From positions 1 through 60,775 of the forward strand of contig NZ_VINQ01000021.1 in assembly GCF_008369105.1 (NCBI RefSeq): 60,775 nt of DNA, read 5' to 3'. This stretch comes from Aquicoccus porphyridii (GTDB lineage: Bacteria > Pseudomonadota > Alphaproteobacteria > Rhodobacterales > Rhodobacteraceae). Below, in pieces: positions 42,762 through 52,696 of this stretch. A program made the translations under genes and the position numbers. Position 1 is the first letter of the stretch. Each line of letters starts with the position of its first letter. A model generated the notes under the pieces. The model was not told the origin of the DNA and made no database searches. It worked only from the letters and a program-made list of their open reading frames with translations.

Positions 42762-43577
42762 TCAGGGCTTCTTGAGCAGGCCGACATAGCGCGAACCCGC
42801 CGACCCACTTCCTTCCGAATGGATCACCACTGGCGGTACTTCGACCTCTACCGCGAAATCCCGGAAGGCCGTGTTGTCGGTGATGTCGTCGGACATGAGA
42901 ACTCCACCGGAGCGGACTCGCGGCCACAAGGCCCGATAGGAAGCTGCCCGCCCAAGATACGATTTGTCGCTGTCGTAATGAATGAAATCAATCTGCGACA
43001 GGGAACGTAATATTTTTCGCAGGCCGGTGTAATCCGGTTCGCGCACGAGCGTCCAACTATCCCACATTTCCTTTGGAACGACGGCTCCAGTCAGCCCGGT
43101 GTCCCGCAACATCGGGTTTGGCATGTCCACACTGTAGAGGTGCCCAGATCGGGGTCCAATAGAGGCTAGGATCGCAAGTGACGACCAGCCATAGGCCACG
43201 CCGGTTTCTACGACGGTCGTTGCCCGCAACGCTTCGCATATACGGAAGATCAGGTTTATGCCCCCGCCACCACCGAGAGTTTCCGCACTGGTGCGCTCGA
43301 TTTCCATGGCGCGCGCCACAAGATTTTGATGGGCTGTAGCCATGTCGGCCGCTATCGGAAGACCGAGCCTTGAAAGCGCATCAGCTTCACTGATCGCGAT
43401 GTCTTGCGCCCATGCCGTTGCGGCCTCGCGCCCTTGCCCCATGGGCGCGGGAAGCATCCTTCCTGCTATGTTCTGCTTGGTCCGGCGCCAAAAATCAGGC
43501 CAGAAGCGTGGCCTTGCCGCAAGCCAGAGCGCGACCTGCGCTTTGGACGGTTTTAAAAGGGCCGGCTTTTGCGGCAT
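42762..43577 (-). CDS. Class I SAM-dependent methyltransferase (Methyltransf_24-like)
   Basis: The 271-residue protein has TTVVETGVAYGWSSLAIL (SAM-binding loop with acidic start), SGHLYSVDMPNP (ribose-binding acidic residue), IDFIHYDSDKSYLGRAASY (metal/catalytic Asp-like) and GGVLMSDDITDN. This resembles O-methyltransferases and cephalosporin-hydroxylase-like proteins found in polysaccharide loci. It may O-methylate a sugar of the repeat unit. ATG 43577 lies 4 bases after the uxs stop. Confidence 0.78.
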   Translation of the reverse strand: MPQKPALLKPSKAQVALWLAARPRFWPDFWRRTKQNIAGRMLPAPMGQGREAATAWAQDIAISEADALSRLGLPIAADMATAHQNLVARAMEIERTSAETLGGGGGINLIFRICEALRATTVVETGVAYGWSSLAILASIGPRSGHLYSVDMPNPMLRDTGLTGAVVPKEMWDSWTLVREPDYTGLRKILRSLSQIDFIHYDSDKSYLGRAASYRALWPRVRSGGVLMSDDITDNTAFRDFAVEVEVPPVVIHSEGSGSAGSRYVGLLKKP

Positions 43578-43581
43578 TGGT

Positions 43582-44538
43582 CTACTCCAGTGATCCAGAA
43601 AAATACGCCACGGTCCGCTCCAGCCCCTCTTCGAGAGCCACGGTAGGATCCCAGCCTAGCTCGAGACGCGCTAGCCCGATGTCTGGGCAGCGTTGCATGG
43701 GATCGTCTTGAGGCAGCGGCTTGAAGGCTAGCGTCGACCGCGACCCGGTCAAAGCGATCACCTTCTCGGCCAGATCCCGGATCGTGAACTCCCTTGGGTT
43801 GCCAAGGTTCACCGGCCCGGTGAAACCCTCCGCGCTGTCCATCAACGCCAGGAACCCGTCGATCAGGTCGTCGACATAGCAAAATGACCGCGTCTGACTG
43901 CCATCGCCATATATCGTGATGTCTTCGCCACGGAGCGCCTGAACGATGAAATTCGACACCACGCGTCCGTCATTGGCATGCATGCGCGGCCCGTAGGTGT
44001 TGAAAATCCGCGCAACCTTGATGTCGAGGCCCAGTTGATTGTGGTAGTCAAAAAACAACGTCTCGGCGCAGCGCTTACCCTCGTCATAGCATGATCGTGG
44101 GCCGATCGGGTTGACGTTGCCCCAGTAATCCTCGCGCTGTGGGTGCACCGATGGATCGCCATAAACCTCGGAAGTCGACGCCTGAAATATCCGACAGCCA
44201 AGCCGCTTGGCCAGCCCGAGCATGTTTATTGCACCGTGGACCGAAGTCTTGGTCGTCTGGATCGGGTCATGCTGGTAGTGCACAGGCGCCGCGGGACAAG
44301 CGAGGTTAAAGATCTCATCTACCTCGACGTAAAGCGGAAAGGTCACATCATGACGCATGAACTCGAACTGAGGATGGTTGTGCAGGTGATAGAGGTTCTC
44401 CTTGGTGCCGGTGAAGAGATTGTCCAAGCACAGAACCTCATCTCCGCGCTCCAGCAGCCGATCGATCAGGTGCGAGCCCAGAAACCCCGCGCCTCCAGTC
44501 ACGAGAACTCTCTTACGGGTGTTGTAGAGGCGTTTCAT
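43582..44538 (-). CDS. uxs: UDP-glucuronate decarboxylase (UDP-xylose synthase)
   Basis: The 318-residue short-chain dehydrogenase has the Rossmann motif [27 protein letters not shown] (the UXS-typical LACPASP-like block), STSEVYGDP and the catalytic YDEGK in [10 protein letters not shown]. These separate it from RfbB-like dehydratases. It converts UDP-glucuronate to UDP-xylose and CO2 with bound NAD. Its substrate is made by Ugd encoded 6 kb upstream. ATG 44538 overlaps the upstream sulfotransferase stop (ATGA). Confidence 0.92.
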   Translation of the reverse strand: MKRLYNTRKRVLVTGGAGFLGSHLIDRLLERGDEVLCLDNLFTGTKENLYHLHNHPQFEFMRHDVTFPLYVEVDEIFNLACPAAPVHYQHDPIQTTKTSVHGAINMLGLAKRLGCRIFQASTSEVYGDPSVHPQREDYWGNVNPIGPRSCYDEGKRCAETLFFDYHNQLGLDIKVARIFNTYGPRMHANDGRVVSNFIVQALRGEDITIYGDGSQTRSFCYVDDLIDGFLALMDSAEGFTGPVNLGNPREFTIRDLAEKVIALTGSRSTLAFKPLPQDDPMQRCPDIGLARLELGWDPTVALEEGLERTVAYFSGSLE

Positions 44539-45422
44539 TCAAATCGGCCTTTCCAAAAAGTTCGCGTCAATACCGAATACCCCAAGCGAACCTGATACCC
44601 CTGCATGAGAAGACCAACAAGGAGCTTCTTCCACGTAGCCATCTCGCGCTTCCATGTCATGTCTGTCTCTATCTTTTTTACAGGCTTGTCGCGCATCCTG
44701 TTGCCGCCTACTCCATTGAAGCCGTCTGTATTTGGGCGCAACATGCCATCTTGGAATGTAGTTTCGCAAAAGTCGGAAATTTTTCTGACCGTTCCATCAA
44801 GATCGCCAGTCATATCTTCGTAACGCAAAGTCATCCAGGGAACATCTGAAAAGCGCCGCTTGACTGATCTGGCACGCCGATCAAGCCGCTCGATTTGACG
44901 AAATCCACGCCATAACGATTTATATTTCCTTTCATATGAATGAACAATGGCCCTGGCGTCACGAACAAGATAAATTACCCGAATGTTTATTTTTTTTTCT
45001 TTTAGAAGAACCTCCAATCGTCGCGGTTGCTTCGAAGCATCAACAATAACCGAAACACCTGCTGTCTTTGCGATGCTGAAATAAGCATTATAATTTTGCC
45101 TTGCCCATTCATCTTCCGAGAAGCTTGAGGTTTTTCTCGGAGATGCGAAGGGAACCGACCAGAAGCTCTCACCGTGATCTCTCTGATACCTCTCAGCGAC
45201 ACGAGACCAAAACTCATTCTCTCTGAGATCTTGTTCGCCAGCGTATCCGTTTGTACGAGCGTTTAGCCCAACGATTTCGCTAACCGATACCACATCCGAA
45301 TGCTGATCTAACGCAAGGCTGAGCAGCGTTGACCCACAATGTCCGGCACCGATCAGATACACGATCTTAGGACCTATGGCCTCTTTGCCGCTTCCCGCTC
45401 TTGGTTTCGTGATTCGTTCCAT
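44535..45422 (-). CDS. Sulfotransferase family protein
   Basis: The protein has about 295 residues from ATG 45422 (a TTG at 45443 is the alternative). [19 protein letters not shown] is the 5'-phosphosulfate loop, and [19 protein letters not shown] holds the 3'-phosphate-binding Arg and Ser. [19 protein letters not shown] is a common C-terminal block of this family. It is unlike the first sulfotransferase, so two different positions may be sulfated. AT-rich codons (AAA, AAT, ATA) are more frequent than in flanking genes, pointing to separate acquisition. Confidence 0.85.
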   Translation of the reverse strand: MERITKPRAGSGKEAIGPKIVYLIGAGHCGSTLLSLALDQHSDVVSVSEIVGLNARTNGYAGEQDLRENEFWSRVAERYQRDHGESFWSVPFASPRKTSSFSEDEWARQNYNAYFSIAKTAGVSVIVDASKQPRRLEVLLKEKKINIRVIYLVRDARAIVHSYERKYKSLWRGFRQIERLDRRARSVKRRFSDVPWMTLRYEDMTGDLDGTVRKISDFCETTFQDGMLRPNTDGFNGVGGNRMRDKPVKKIETDMTWKREMATWKKLLVGLLMQGYQVRLGYSVLTRTFWKGRFE

Positions 45423-45439
45423 GGGTATAGACTTGGCTT

Positions 45440-46081
45440 TCAAAGTGGATCGCGCAGTATCGCTTCACAATCGCCTTTGGACTCAATGCCCGAGTCCTTC
45501 CATCGATCTGGTTTCTTGCTTGAAAAATAGGAAAGATAACGAACTTTACCTCCCTTCGGCCCAGCTGCCTCGCGAAGCACAGTCAAACCAGACTCCTTGT
45601 GCAGTCGACGCATAGCATATGGCGATGGGCGCCAAAAATCACCATCCTCTGGCCCATGTAGATGCTGCATAAACGGCACAATGACCAGCATCGCGTCGCG
45701 GGACATCGACCCCATCGTACGAAACGCCTGATGAATATCGAAGATATGTTCAAGCGTAGTATGATTGAATACCAGATCATAACGATCAAGCAGATCATCC
45801 GGTGCTGCACTCTGGAGGTCCACTACGTGGTCTGCGCGCACGCCTGCACCGCGCCAGCCCTCGAAATTCGTGGTTTCATAGGAGTCCGCAGAAGAGAAGT
45901 AATCCCGATAGTGTCGTCCCTCCTTGTCTTGATCTTCCCATGCACTGACGTTGACTACATCGCCGGTGACGTATGGCGCTATAAAGGCAATCTCGCTATT
46001 CGACCAAACCCGAGCAGCGCGGGCAGGTGGTAAGCTTGATGTCCCGCGTACATATCGCACCATCCGTTTTCCAAGTACCAT
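45440..46081 (-). CDS. Methyltransferase-domain protein
   Basis: The protein has 213 residues from ATG 46081, preceded by GGAG. It has VVNVSAWEDQDKEGRHYRDY, DHVVDLQSAAPDDLLDRYDL, VFNHTTLEHIFDIHQAFRT and LVIVPFMQHLHGPEDGDFWR. The last three match the late half of class I methyltransferases of glycan clusters, but the canonical glycine-rich SAM loop is weak. It may be a methyltransferase-like or inactive member. It precedes the sulfotransferase by a short overlap. Confidence 0.65.
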   Translation of the reverse strand: MVLGKRMVRYVRGTSSLPPARAARVWSNSEIAFIAPYVTGDVVNVSAWEDQDKEGRHYRDYFSSADSYETTNFEGWRGAGVRADHVVDLQSAAPDDLLDRYDLVFNHTTLEHIFDIHQAFRTMGSMSRDAMLVIVPFMQHLHGPEDGDFWRPSPYAMRRLHKESGLTVLREAAGPKGGKVRYLSYFSSKKPDRWKDSGIESKGDCEAILRDPL

Positions 46082-46125
46082 GATTTTGTTCTCCACTATT
46101 ATCCGCAAATGATGAAAAGAGTAAT

Positions 46126-46686
46126 TTACGGCCCATGTGGCCTGATGAACTTGGCGGGTACACCACCATAAACCCCCGGAACTTCAATTGATCGCGTTAC
46201 AACAGATCCTGCTCCAATTATTGTGTTGGCGGCAATCACTACACCGTCCAGAATCCTAACGCCGGAACCTATCCAAACGTTATCGCCGATCACAATACCA
46301 GATCTAGCCAAGTCAGTATGGCTCATCTGGCCTTCTTGATAGATATAACGATGGTTGGCGGGAATTATTGTAGTGTGTGCTGCAATGCGCACATTACTCC
46401 CAACCTCTAGCCCACCATGACCATAGATCATACAATAAGGATTAATGGAACAATTGTCACCAAAAACAACCGATCCGTGAGGATGGGGCGCAATAATTGC
46501 GCCATTCAGAATCTTGCAGTTTTTACCAAAAACAATTTTCGAGTTCTTTGACTTAAAAACTTTCGCTCCCCACGAAAATTTAGAGCCAGATCCCAGCTGA
46601 ACTCCTCTTAACCGTGCTTTTATGTTTCCGGGTAGCTTTGTCATGTCTCCCAGATATATTCTGAGACTTCCAAAATAGCTTTTCAT
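46126..46686 (-). CDS. Hexapeptide-repeat acyltransferase (LbH, WbbJ/NodL-like)
   Basis: The 186-residue protein carries left-handed beta-helix repeats: KIVFGKNCKILNGAIIAP, SINPYCMIYGHGGLEVGSNV, HTTIIPANHRYIYQEGQ and GIVIGDNVWIGSGVRILDGV, the last typical of acetyltransferases. The catalytic His is in TIIPANHR. It probably O-acetylates a sugar. ATG 46686 overlaps the flippase stop (ATGA). The gene is AT-richer than its neighbours. Confidence 0.88.
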   Translation of the reverse strand: MKSYFGSLRIYLGDMTKLPGNIKARLRGVQLGSGSKFSWGAKVFKSKNSKIVFGKNCKILNGAIIAPHPHGSVVFGDNCSINPYCMIYGHGGLEVGSNVRIAAHTTIIPANHRYIYQEGQMSHTDLARSGIVIGDNVWIGSGVRILDGVVIAANTIIGAGSVVTRSIEVPGVYGGVPAKFIRPHGP

Positions 46687-48143
46687 TCAACTTGCCTTAT
46701 AGTACGGTTAGGCCATTGTGATTTGGCAATTCGTATCGCCACAACTTGAACTGCGTGGTGTCGACGTGTAATGAACAACCCAGCACTATAAACCGCCGCA
46801 AATGTTGCCGCCGCTGCCAATGCGGACAGCGTTGGCATTTCGTCAAGTCCTTTTTGGACGCCATAGGCTAACGCCCACGCCAAGTTACCCGCAATCAGGA
46901 AGGGCGACGCGGTCTTGCCATAGGCACGCCATTGCGATCCGGAAAAATTAAGGGCTGTCGTCGTCATCGACACAAAGTGGATGACCAACGCGCCAAATAC
47001 CCCCCATGCAACGCCGGGGAGTCCCCACCGTGACCCGATCAAAGCCCCTGCCGCGACAAGAACTGCGTAAGCCAAGTTGCGCAACGCTAGGCTGTAAACG
47101 GCTCCCTCCGACAGAATGAACGTGCCTGACACTTTGTAACCCAGTCGGAAGTACATGCCCAAGGCGAGGATTTCCAGAACGGGCACGGCGGCATCCCATT
47201 TCGGGCCCAAAATGACCCAGACGATTTCTTCCGCCAGCAGCCACATCAAGGCCATGATTGGCAGGATCAGGAACGCGGCGAAGGCATGCGCCATCAGGAA
47301 CATGCTATCCCGCCCATGGCCTTGGCCTTCTCGACGCTTCTTCGAGAAGCCGCTGAACAAGGTCTCCCGAAAAACCGATCCGATCAGCTTGTTCGAGATC
47401 TCCATGAGGCTGTAGGCCCGACCATAGAAGCCGAGCGCAGCTGGCCCCATCACGGACGTTATGACGAGGTTGTCCACGCGTTGTGCCGTGTTCGACATGA
47501 GCTGGGCCAGGAAAACCCCACCACCAAAGCGAAGCATTGGCTTGATTTCAGACATGGTCATCGAGTGGTTTGGCCATACAGGCATCCGCCAAAATACCAG
47601 CACGGCGCGCATCAATGTTTGTGCTAAAGTCCCAAGAATAAGGGCCCAAAACCCGAAGCCGAGCGCAGCCAAGGCAACAGCCACTCCGCCATAACCGATT
47701 GCCTGACTGGAGATCTCTGTCTGGGCGAGAAACTTGAAGTCCATGTCCCGTGACAAGAGGCTCGCCGATGGGTTGATCGCTGCGGATAGCATAAAACTGG
47801 CCAGCAGGATTGGCATGATCTGAACTAGCTCAGGAACGTTGATAGCATCGCCGATCGGACCTGCAAATGAAAATAGGATGACGCTGATCAACAGAGCTAC
47901 CGTAAGCATCAGCGTCTGGGCCGTCCCGACGATCCGCGGCGTGAGCGCTTCTGCCTGAATGAGATAAGCGCCGATGCCAAAACGAACCACGACCTGAGAC
48001 AAGGTCAGGATCACTTGTGAAGCTGCGACGACCCCAAAATCCTGTGGTGTCAGGAGGCGAGCGAGGATCATGACGATCCCTAGCGTTATCACCTGGTTGC
48101 CCAGTTTTCCGGCAAACACCCAAAGTGCGGCACGCATCATCAT
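46683..48143 (-). CDS. wzx: Polysaccharide flippase (Wzx-like, MOP/MVF superfamily)
   Basis: The protein has about 486 residues and begins MMMRAALWVFAGKLGNQVIT, then TLGIVMILARLLTPQDFGVV, the usual Wzx/WzxC N-terminal block. It has about 12-14 hydrophobic segments (LMLTVALLISVILFSF, FAAFLILPIMALMWLL and others). It would flip the lipid-linked repeat unit across the inner membrane for Wzy. Start is ATG 48143 or a TTG at 48173. It overlaps the acyltransferase. Confidence 0.88.
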   Translation of the reverse strand: MMMRAALWVFAGKLGNQVITLGIVMILARLLTPQDFGVVAASQVILTLSQVVVRFGIGAYLIQAEALTPRIVGTAQTLMLTVALLISVILFSFAGPIGDAINVPELVQIMPILLASFMLSAAINPSASLLSRDMDFKFLAQTEISSQAIGYGGVAVALAALGFGFWALILGTLAQTLMRAVLVFWRMPVWPNHSMTMSEIKPMLRFGGGVFLAQLMSNTAQRVDNLVITSVMGPAALGFYGRAYSLMEISNKLIGSVFRETLFSGFSKKRREGQGHGRDSMFLMAHAFAAFLILPIMALMWLLAEEIVWVILGPKWDAAVPVLEILALGMYFRLGYKVSGTFILSEGAVYSLALRNLAYAVLVAAGALIGSRWGLPGVAWGVFGALVIHFVSMTTTALNFSGSQWRAYGKTASPFLIAGNLAWALAYGVQKGLDEMPTLSALAAAATFAAVYSAGLFITRRHHAVQVVAIRIAKSQWPNRTIRQVE

Positions 48144-48243
48144 GAGGTTGGGGATACTCGGGGTTGGTTGCAAACATCAAATGAACCGGTTCCGTTTACC
48201 TCCGGCAACTGCTCGCAAGCATTCCCACGAGTATAAAGATTAG

Positions 48244-49524
48244 TCACAGCCTCAAATCGCTTTCATCGCGCGCAAACACGCTTTTGAGATCGCAGAAGAC
48301 ATGGTCGGGGCATCCGTGGTGCCGCAAGCCGGCATAGCCAACCTCCCGATAGCTGTCATGCGCGACCGCGAGAAGAACACCGTCGTATGCCCCCGTTTCC
48401 GGGGTCTCGACGAGCTCCAGCCCGTATTCCGCCCGCGCCTCCTCCGCATCGACCCAAGGGTCGTGCACATCGACAAGTACACCGTAATCGCTCAGTTCTG
48501 CGACAACATCGACCACGCGGGTATTGCGCAGATCCGGGCAGTTTTCCTTGAACGCGAGACCAAGGACCAGAATGCGCCCACCGCTGACGGCAATGCCGCG
48601 TTTGAGCATCGCCTTGACCAACTGCCCGGCCACGTAGGCGCCCATGCCGTCATTGATGCGCCGCCCCGACAGGATGACCTGCGGGTGGTATCCCGTCGCC
48701 TCGGCTTTGTGGGTCAGGTAGTAGGGGTCGACGCCGATGCAGTGCCCGCCGACAAGCCCGGGGCGGAACGGCAGGAAATTCCACTTGGTGCCAGCGGCCT
48801 TCAAGACCGCCTCGGTATCAATATCCATGCGGTTGAAGATCATCGCCAGTTCGTTGACGAGCGCGATGTTGAGGTCGCGCTGCGTGTTCTCGATCACTTT
48901 TGCGGCTTCGGCCACACGGATCGAGGGCGCCTTGTGGGTGCCGGCGGTGATGATCGCGCCGTAGAGCGCATCGACGGCGTCGGCGATCTCCGGGGTCGAG
49001 CCGGACGTCACCTTGCAGATATCGGGCAGGCGGTGCGCCTTGTCACCGGGGTTGATCCGCTCGGGCGAGTAGCCGCAGAAGAAGTCCTCGTTGAAGCGCA
49101 GACCCGAGACGCGCTCGAGCACCGGCACGCAGTCTTCCTCGGTGGCACCAGGATATACCGTGCTTTCATAGATTACGACATCACCTGCCTTTAGCACCGC
49201 GCCCGCGGTTTCGGACGCCTTGAGAAGCGGCGTGAGATCGGGGCGCTTGTGCGCATCAATGGGCGTGGGCACGGTCACGATGTAGATGCTGGCGGCACGC
49301 AGCGCGGCCGGGTCATCGGTGAATGTCAGGTGCTCAGCCGCTGCCAGCTCCTCGGGCGTAACCTCGCGCGTGCCGTCGTGGCCTTTGCGCAGCTCAGCGA
49401 TGCGCGCGGGTTTGATGTCGAAGCCAATGACAGGGCGGCGTTTGCCAAACTCGACGGCGAGCGGGAGCCCGACATAGCCCAGGCCGATAACGGCGATGGT
49501 CTTGTTTTCAAAATCGTTCATCAT
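48244..49524 (-). CDS. tviB: UDP-N-acetylhexosamine 6-dehydrogenase (TviB/WbpO-like)
   Basis: The 426-residue protein has the NAD motif [50 protein letters not shown] and the catalytic Cys262 in [15 protein letters not shown]. The [11 protein letters not shown] form separates it from Ugd (GGSCFPKD). Family members oxidise UDP-GlcNAc or UDP-GalNAc to the uronic acid. The result suggests an N-acetyl-hexosaminuronate in the polymer. ATG ATG start at 49524. Confidence 0.92.
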   Translation of the reverse strand: MMNDFENKTIAVIGLGYVGLPLAVEFGKRRPVIGFDIKPARIAELRKGHDGTREVTPEELAAAEHLTFTDDPAALRAASIYIVTVPTPIDAHKRPDLTPLLKASETAGAVLKAGDVVIYESTVYPGATEEDCVPVLERVSGLRFNEDFFCGYSPERINPGDKAHRLPDICKVTSGSTPEIADAVDALYGAIITAGTHKAPSIRVAEAAKVIENTQRDLNIALVNELAMIFNRMDIDTEAVLKAAGTKWNFLPFRPGLVGGHCIGVDPYYLTHKAEATGYHPQVILSGRRINDGMGAYVAGQLVKAMLKRGIAVSGGRILVLGLAFKENCPDLRNTRVVDVVAELSDYGVLVDVHDPWVDAEEARAEYGLELVETPETGAYDGVLLAVAHDSYREVGYAGLRHHGCPDHVFCDLKSVFARDESDLRL

Positions 49525-49542
49525 GAAACGCCTGGAACCTGC

Positions 49543-50553
49543 CTACTTCTGGTAATAATCACGGTACCACGCGACAAAGCGCGCAATACCGTCGCGGAAA
49601 TCCGTCTGTGGGCGATAGCCTGTCAGTGTATTCAACAGCTCTGCATTCGCCCAGGTCGCGGGCACATCGCCGGTCTGCATGCCCATGTAGTTCCGCTGGG
49701 CTTTCTGGCCGAGACAATCCTCGATCGCGTCCACGAAATCCAGCAGGCGCACCTTGTCGGAATTGCCGATGTTCACCACGCGGTAAGGCGCCACGGGCGA
49801 CAGGCTGTCGCCCTCCGGCACCATGCCGTCTTTGGGGCGTTCGGGCACGGCGTCGATCAGCAGCCGGATCGCCCGGACCAGATCATCGACATAGGTGAAG
49901 TCGCGGTACATGTCGCCGTGGTTGTAGATGTCGATCGGACGGTCATCGAGGATCGCATCGACGAACTTGTAGAGCGCCAGATCCGGGCGACCCCAAGGAC
50001 CATAGACGGTGAAAAACCGGAACATCGTGGTAGGAAGGTCGTAAAGATGCGCGTAGGAATGCGCCATGCTCTCATTGACCTTCTTCGTCGCGGCATAGAT
50101 CGTCAGCTGCATGTCGGCCTTCTCGGTCTCGACAAAGGGCATCTCGGTATTGGCGCCGTAGACCGAGCTGGTCGAGGCCATCAGCAGGTGCTTCACCTCA
50201 AGCCGCCGTGCGGCCTCCATCACGTTGAAGGTCCCGATGACATTGGCGTCGAGATAGGCGCGCGGGTTTTCCAAGCTGTAGCGCACGCCCGCCTGGGCGG
50301 CGAGATGGATGATGATATCCGGCAGAAAGGCATCAACGGCGCTGTCGAGCGCCGTCTGATCCTCGAGCATTGCCTCGACGGCGGAAAATCCACCGTGCTG
50401 TTGCAGCATCGTGTGGCGCTGGCGTTTGAGCGTCACGTCGTAATAGTCGGTCATGCCATCGAAACCAGCGACCTCCCAGCCGTTCAGGAGCAGGTGCTCG
50501 GCCAGATGAAACCCGATGAAACCGGCCGTGCCGGTGACGAAGGCGCGCCTCAT
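49543..50553 (-). CDS. UDP-glucuronate 4-epimerase
   Basis: The 336-residue SDR-type protein has AFVTGTAGFIGFHLAEHLL, the GFDGMTDYYDVTLKRQR block typical of glucuronate epimerases, MASTSSVYGANTEMPF and catalytic Tyr/Lys in IYAATKKVNE. It converts UDP-glucuronate to UDP-galacturonate. ATG 50553 overlaps the ugd stop (ATGA), so substrate producer and user are coupled. Confidence 0.92.
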   Translation of the reverse strand: MRRAFVTGTAGFIGFHLAEHLLLNGWEVAGFDGMTDYYDVTLKRQRHTMLQQHGGFSAVEAMLEDQTALDSAVDAFLPDIIIHLAAQAGVRYSLENPRAYLDANVIGTFNVMEAARRLEVKHLLMASTSSVYGANTEMPFVETEKADMQLTIYAATKKVNESMAHSYAHLYDLPTTMFRFFTVYGPWGRPDLALYKFVDAILDDRPIDIYNHGDMYRDFTYVDDLVRAIRLLIDAVPERPKDGMVPEGDSLSPVAPYRVVNIGNSDKVRLLDFVDAIEDCLGQKAQRNYMGMQTGDVPATWANAELLNTLTGYRPQTDFRDGIARFVAWYRDYYQK

Positions 50554-51896
50554 TGTGCGGCCTCCGCGCTTTCGGCGGGCCTTGCCGTCCCGGCGCGCCC
50601 CACAGTTTCCACGGCTGTGAAACCCGCTGCCAGCGCATCGGCGGGGTCATAGATGTTGCGCAGATCGGCCATGCTGGGTGTCGCCATGGACGTGGCAAGT
50701 CGCTTGAGATCGAGCGCGCGAAACGCGTTCCATTCGGTCAGGATGACCAGACAGTCGGCGCCTTCAACCGCGGCGTAGGGATCGTCCATCCAGGTCACGC
50801 CGGGAAGCAGGGCTTCGCCCTCGCGCTGCCCATGCGGATCGACGACGCAAACCTGCGCGCCGCCGCCCACCAGCGCGGGCACGATCGTCAGGGAGGGCGC
50901 CTCGCGCATGTCGTCGGTCTCGGGTTTGAAGGTCACGCCCAAGACCGCGATCTTGCAACCATTCACCGATCCGCCGCAAAGGTTCATGACCTTGTCGATC
51001 ATGCGGCGCTTGGTCATGTCGTTGACCGCAATCACGGTTTCCGTGATGCGCTGCGGCACACCGTATTCCTGACCGGTCCTGGCAAGCGCCGAGGTGTCCT
51101 TGGGAAAACACGACCCGCCATAGCCCGGCCCGGCATGCAGGAACTTGTTGCCGATGCGGCCATCGAGCCCCATGCCGCGCGCGACCTCCTTGACGTCGGC
51201 GCCCACGCGCTCGCACAGCGCCGCGACCTCATTGATGAAGCTGATCTTCGTGGCCAGAAAGGCATTGGCCGCGTATTTGACCATCTCGGCCGTCTCAAGG
51301 TCCGTGTAGACGACGGGAAAATCACGCAAGTAGAGCGGGCGGTAGATGTCGCTCATCACATTGCGGGCGCGGTCGCTCTCGACGCCAACGATCACCCGGT
51401 CGGGCTTCATGAAATCGTCGATCGCGGCCCCCTCGCGCAAGAACTCGGGGTTGGAGGCCACGTCAAAGTCGGCCTCGGGGTTTGCCTCCCGGACTACTTG
51501 GGCCACCTTGCGGTTGGTGCCCACCGGCACTGTGGATTTAGTCACAACGACCGCATAACCTGTGAGCGCCTGCGCGACCTCTGAGGCCGCCGCCATCACA
51601 TGCGTCAGGTCGGCATGGCCGTCGCCCCGCCGCGTCGGCGTGCCCACGGCGATAAACACCGCATCGGCCCCGTCGACGGCGCGGGCCAGATCGGTGGTAA
51701 AATACAGCCGCCCGGCCGCCACGTTGCGCGCCAGAACGGCCTCGAGACCCGGCTCGTAGATCGGCACTTCGCCTTGGGTCAGACGCGCGACCTTGTCAGA
51801 CGCTTTGTCGACGCAGATCACGTCATGTCCGAAATCGGAAAAGCAGACCCCGGAGACAAGACCGACATAGCCGGTGCCAATCATTGCTATTTTCAA
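50550..51896 (-). CDS. ugd: UDP-glucose 6-dehydrogenase
   Basis: The 448-residue protein has KIAMIGTGYVGLVSGVCFSD, IYEPGLEAVLARNV, FIAVGTPTRRGDGHADL, STVPVGTNRKV and catalytic Cys263 in GGSCFPKDTSAL. It oxidises UDP-glucose to UDP-glucuronate with two NAD. It is the branch point for Uxs and the 4-epimerase encoded downstream. The start is TTG 51896 with the Rossmann motif right after it. Confidence 0.95.
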   Translation of the reverse strand: MKIAMIGTGYVGLVSGVCFSDFGHDVICVDKASDKVARLTQGEVPIYEPGLEAVLARNVAAGRLYFTTDLARAVDGADAVFIAVGTPTRRGDGHADLTHVMAAASEVAQALTGYAVVVTKSTVPVGTNRKVAQVVREANPEADFDVASNPEFLREGAAIDDFMKPDRVIVGVESDRARNVMSDIYRPLYLRDFPVVYTDLETAEMVKYAANAFLATKISFINEVAALCERVGADVKEVARGMGLDGRIGNKFLHAGPGYGGSCFPKDTSALARTGQEYGVPQRITETVIAVNDMTKRRMIDKVMNLCGGSVNGCKIAVLGVTFKPETDDMREAPSLTIVPALVGGGAQVCVVDPHGQREGEALLPGVTWMDDPYAAVEGADCLVILTEWNAFRALDLKRLATSMATPSMADLRNIYDPADALAAGFTAVETVGRAGTARPAESAEAAQ

Positions 51897-51953
51897 AATA
51901 AATACCTCGGTTCGGTAATTGTGAGCGACATCTGATCGACGCGGAGAAGCATT

Positions 51954-52331
51954 TTATTGCTCAACACCTTTTGCCTTCAGCTCGGCGAGCTCGGCCTCGG
52001 ACAGATCAGACCCTACCTCTTCGATCTCAGCCTTGATCACCTCATATTCGGCCATCTTGCGCACGAGGAACCGCTTGGTCAGATCGGCCTTCGCGGAGAT
52101 CCCTCTTTGCGTCAACACATAAGCATAGCGCCGCTTGTCTTCGGCGGCCGTGAAATTGCCCAGTTTGACCATGCCCTTTTCCAGGAGCGCATTGAGGACA
52201 TAGTGAATGCCACCATTGCTGACCCCGACGGCCTTGGCCAATTGACGTTGGGTCAAATCGGGATTGTCTTTCAACAGGCGCAGGATTCGGAACTGCACGT
52301 CTTCGCGCAGCTTGTCACGCTGGGTGGTCAT
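51954..52331 (-). CDS. MarR-type EPS-associated transcriptional regulator
   Basis: The protein has 125 residues from ATG 52331. The winged helix-turn-helix reads LREDVQFRILRLLKDNPDLT, RQLAKAVGVSNGGIHYVLNA and LLEKGMVKLGNFTAAEDKRR, then LTQRGISAKADLTKRFL. This matches the small MarR-like regulators that accompany EPS loci in proteobacteria. It is divergent from nothing and stands first in the minus-strand EPS transcript, so it may autoregulate ugd and downstream genes. A longer frame to 52448 uses a GTG with no ribosome binding site. Confidence 0.85.
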   Translation of the reverse strand: MTTQRDKLREDVQFRILRLLKDNPDLTQRQLAKAVGVSNGGIHYVLNALLEKGMVKLGNFTAAEDKRRYAYVLTQRGISAKADLTKRFLVRKMAEYEVIKAEIEEVGSDLSEAELAELKAKGVEQ

Positions 52332-52696
52332 GGTTTCGGGGCTTTCGCGCAGGCTACCGCACAAGGACTGCCCGCGGGCCTCCTCGGGGTGAATTGTTTC
52401 GCAATGTGAAGCATAATCGACATGATTGCTCAGTGTTGAGCGATACACGTGCCCGGGCCATCAAGCAACAGGAAATGTCAGCGGTGGGGGAGGTTGGTGG
52501 CGCGATCTTCGTCCGCTCGGACGACGGGTCATGCCTGCACGATGCAGCTACGCATCGTAGGTGAATAGCTACTGCACAAATCACGCCAAGACAACCGTAA
52601 AATGCTGCGCCTGCAAAACCCGCCAGGCGGCGGCACCGCAGAGCCCATTAGGAGGCCGATCCAGACGCCCCGGCGGGCCCGCTGCAGCAGGCCCGT
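52332..52696. other. Promoter-type gap before the EPS regulator
   Basis: About 365 bases between the regulator start and the RepB-like pseudogene 3' end. It holds one inverted repeat (listed separately) and no supported frame. The stretch 52560-52690 is very GC-rich and arginine/proline-coding in all frames. Confidence 0.4.
52425..52444. promoter_or_regulatory. Inverted repeat upstream of the MarR-type regulator
   Basis: ATTGCTCA-GTGT-TGAGCGAT is a near-perfect inverted repeat (seven of eight positions) about 95 bases upstream of the regulator start. MarR proteins bind inverted repeats of this size, so it may be the operator of the EPS transcript. Confidence 0.45.

Noticed and set aside
49249-50652. 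Plus-strand open frame of 467 codons over tviB, the epimerase and ugd
   Set aside because: It is antisense to three genes with clear catalytic motifs. Its His/Val/Gly-rich sequence is the usual shadow of GC-rich genes.
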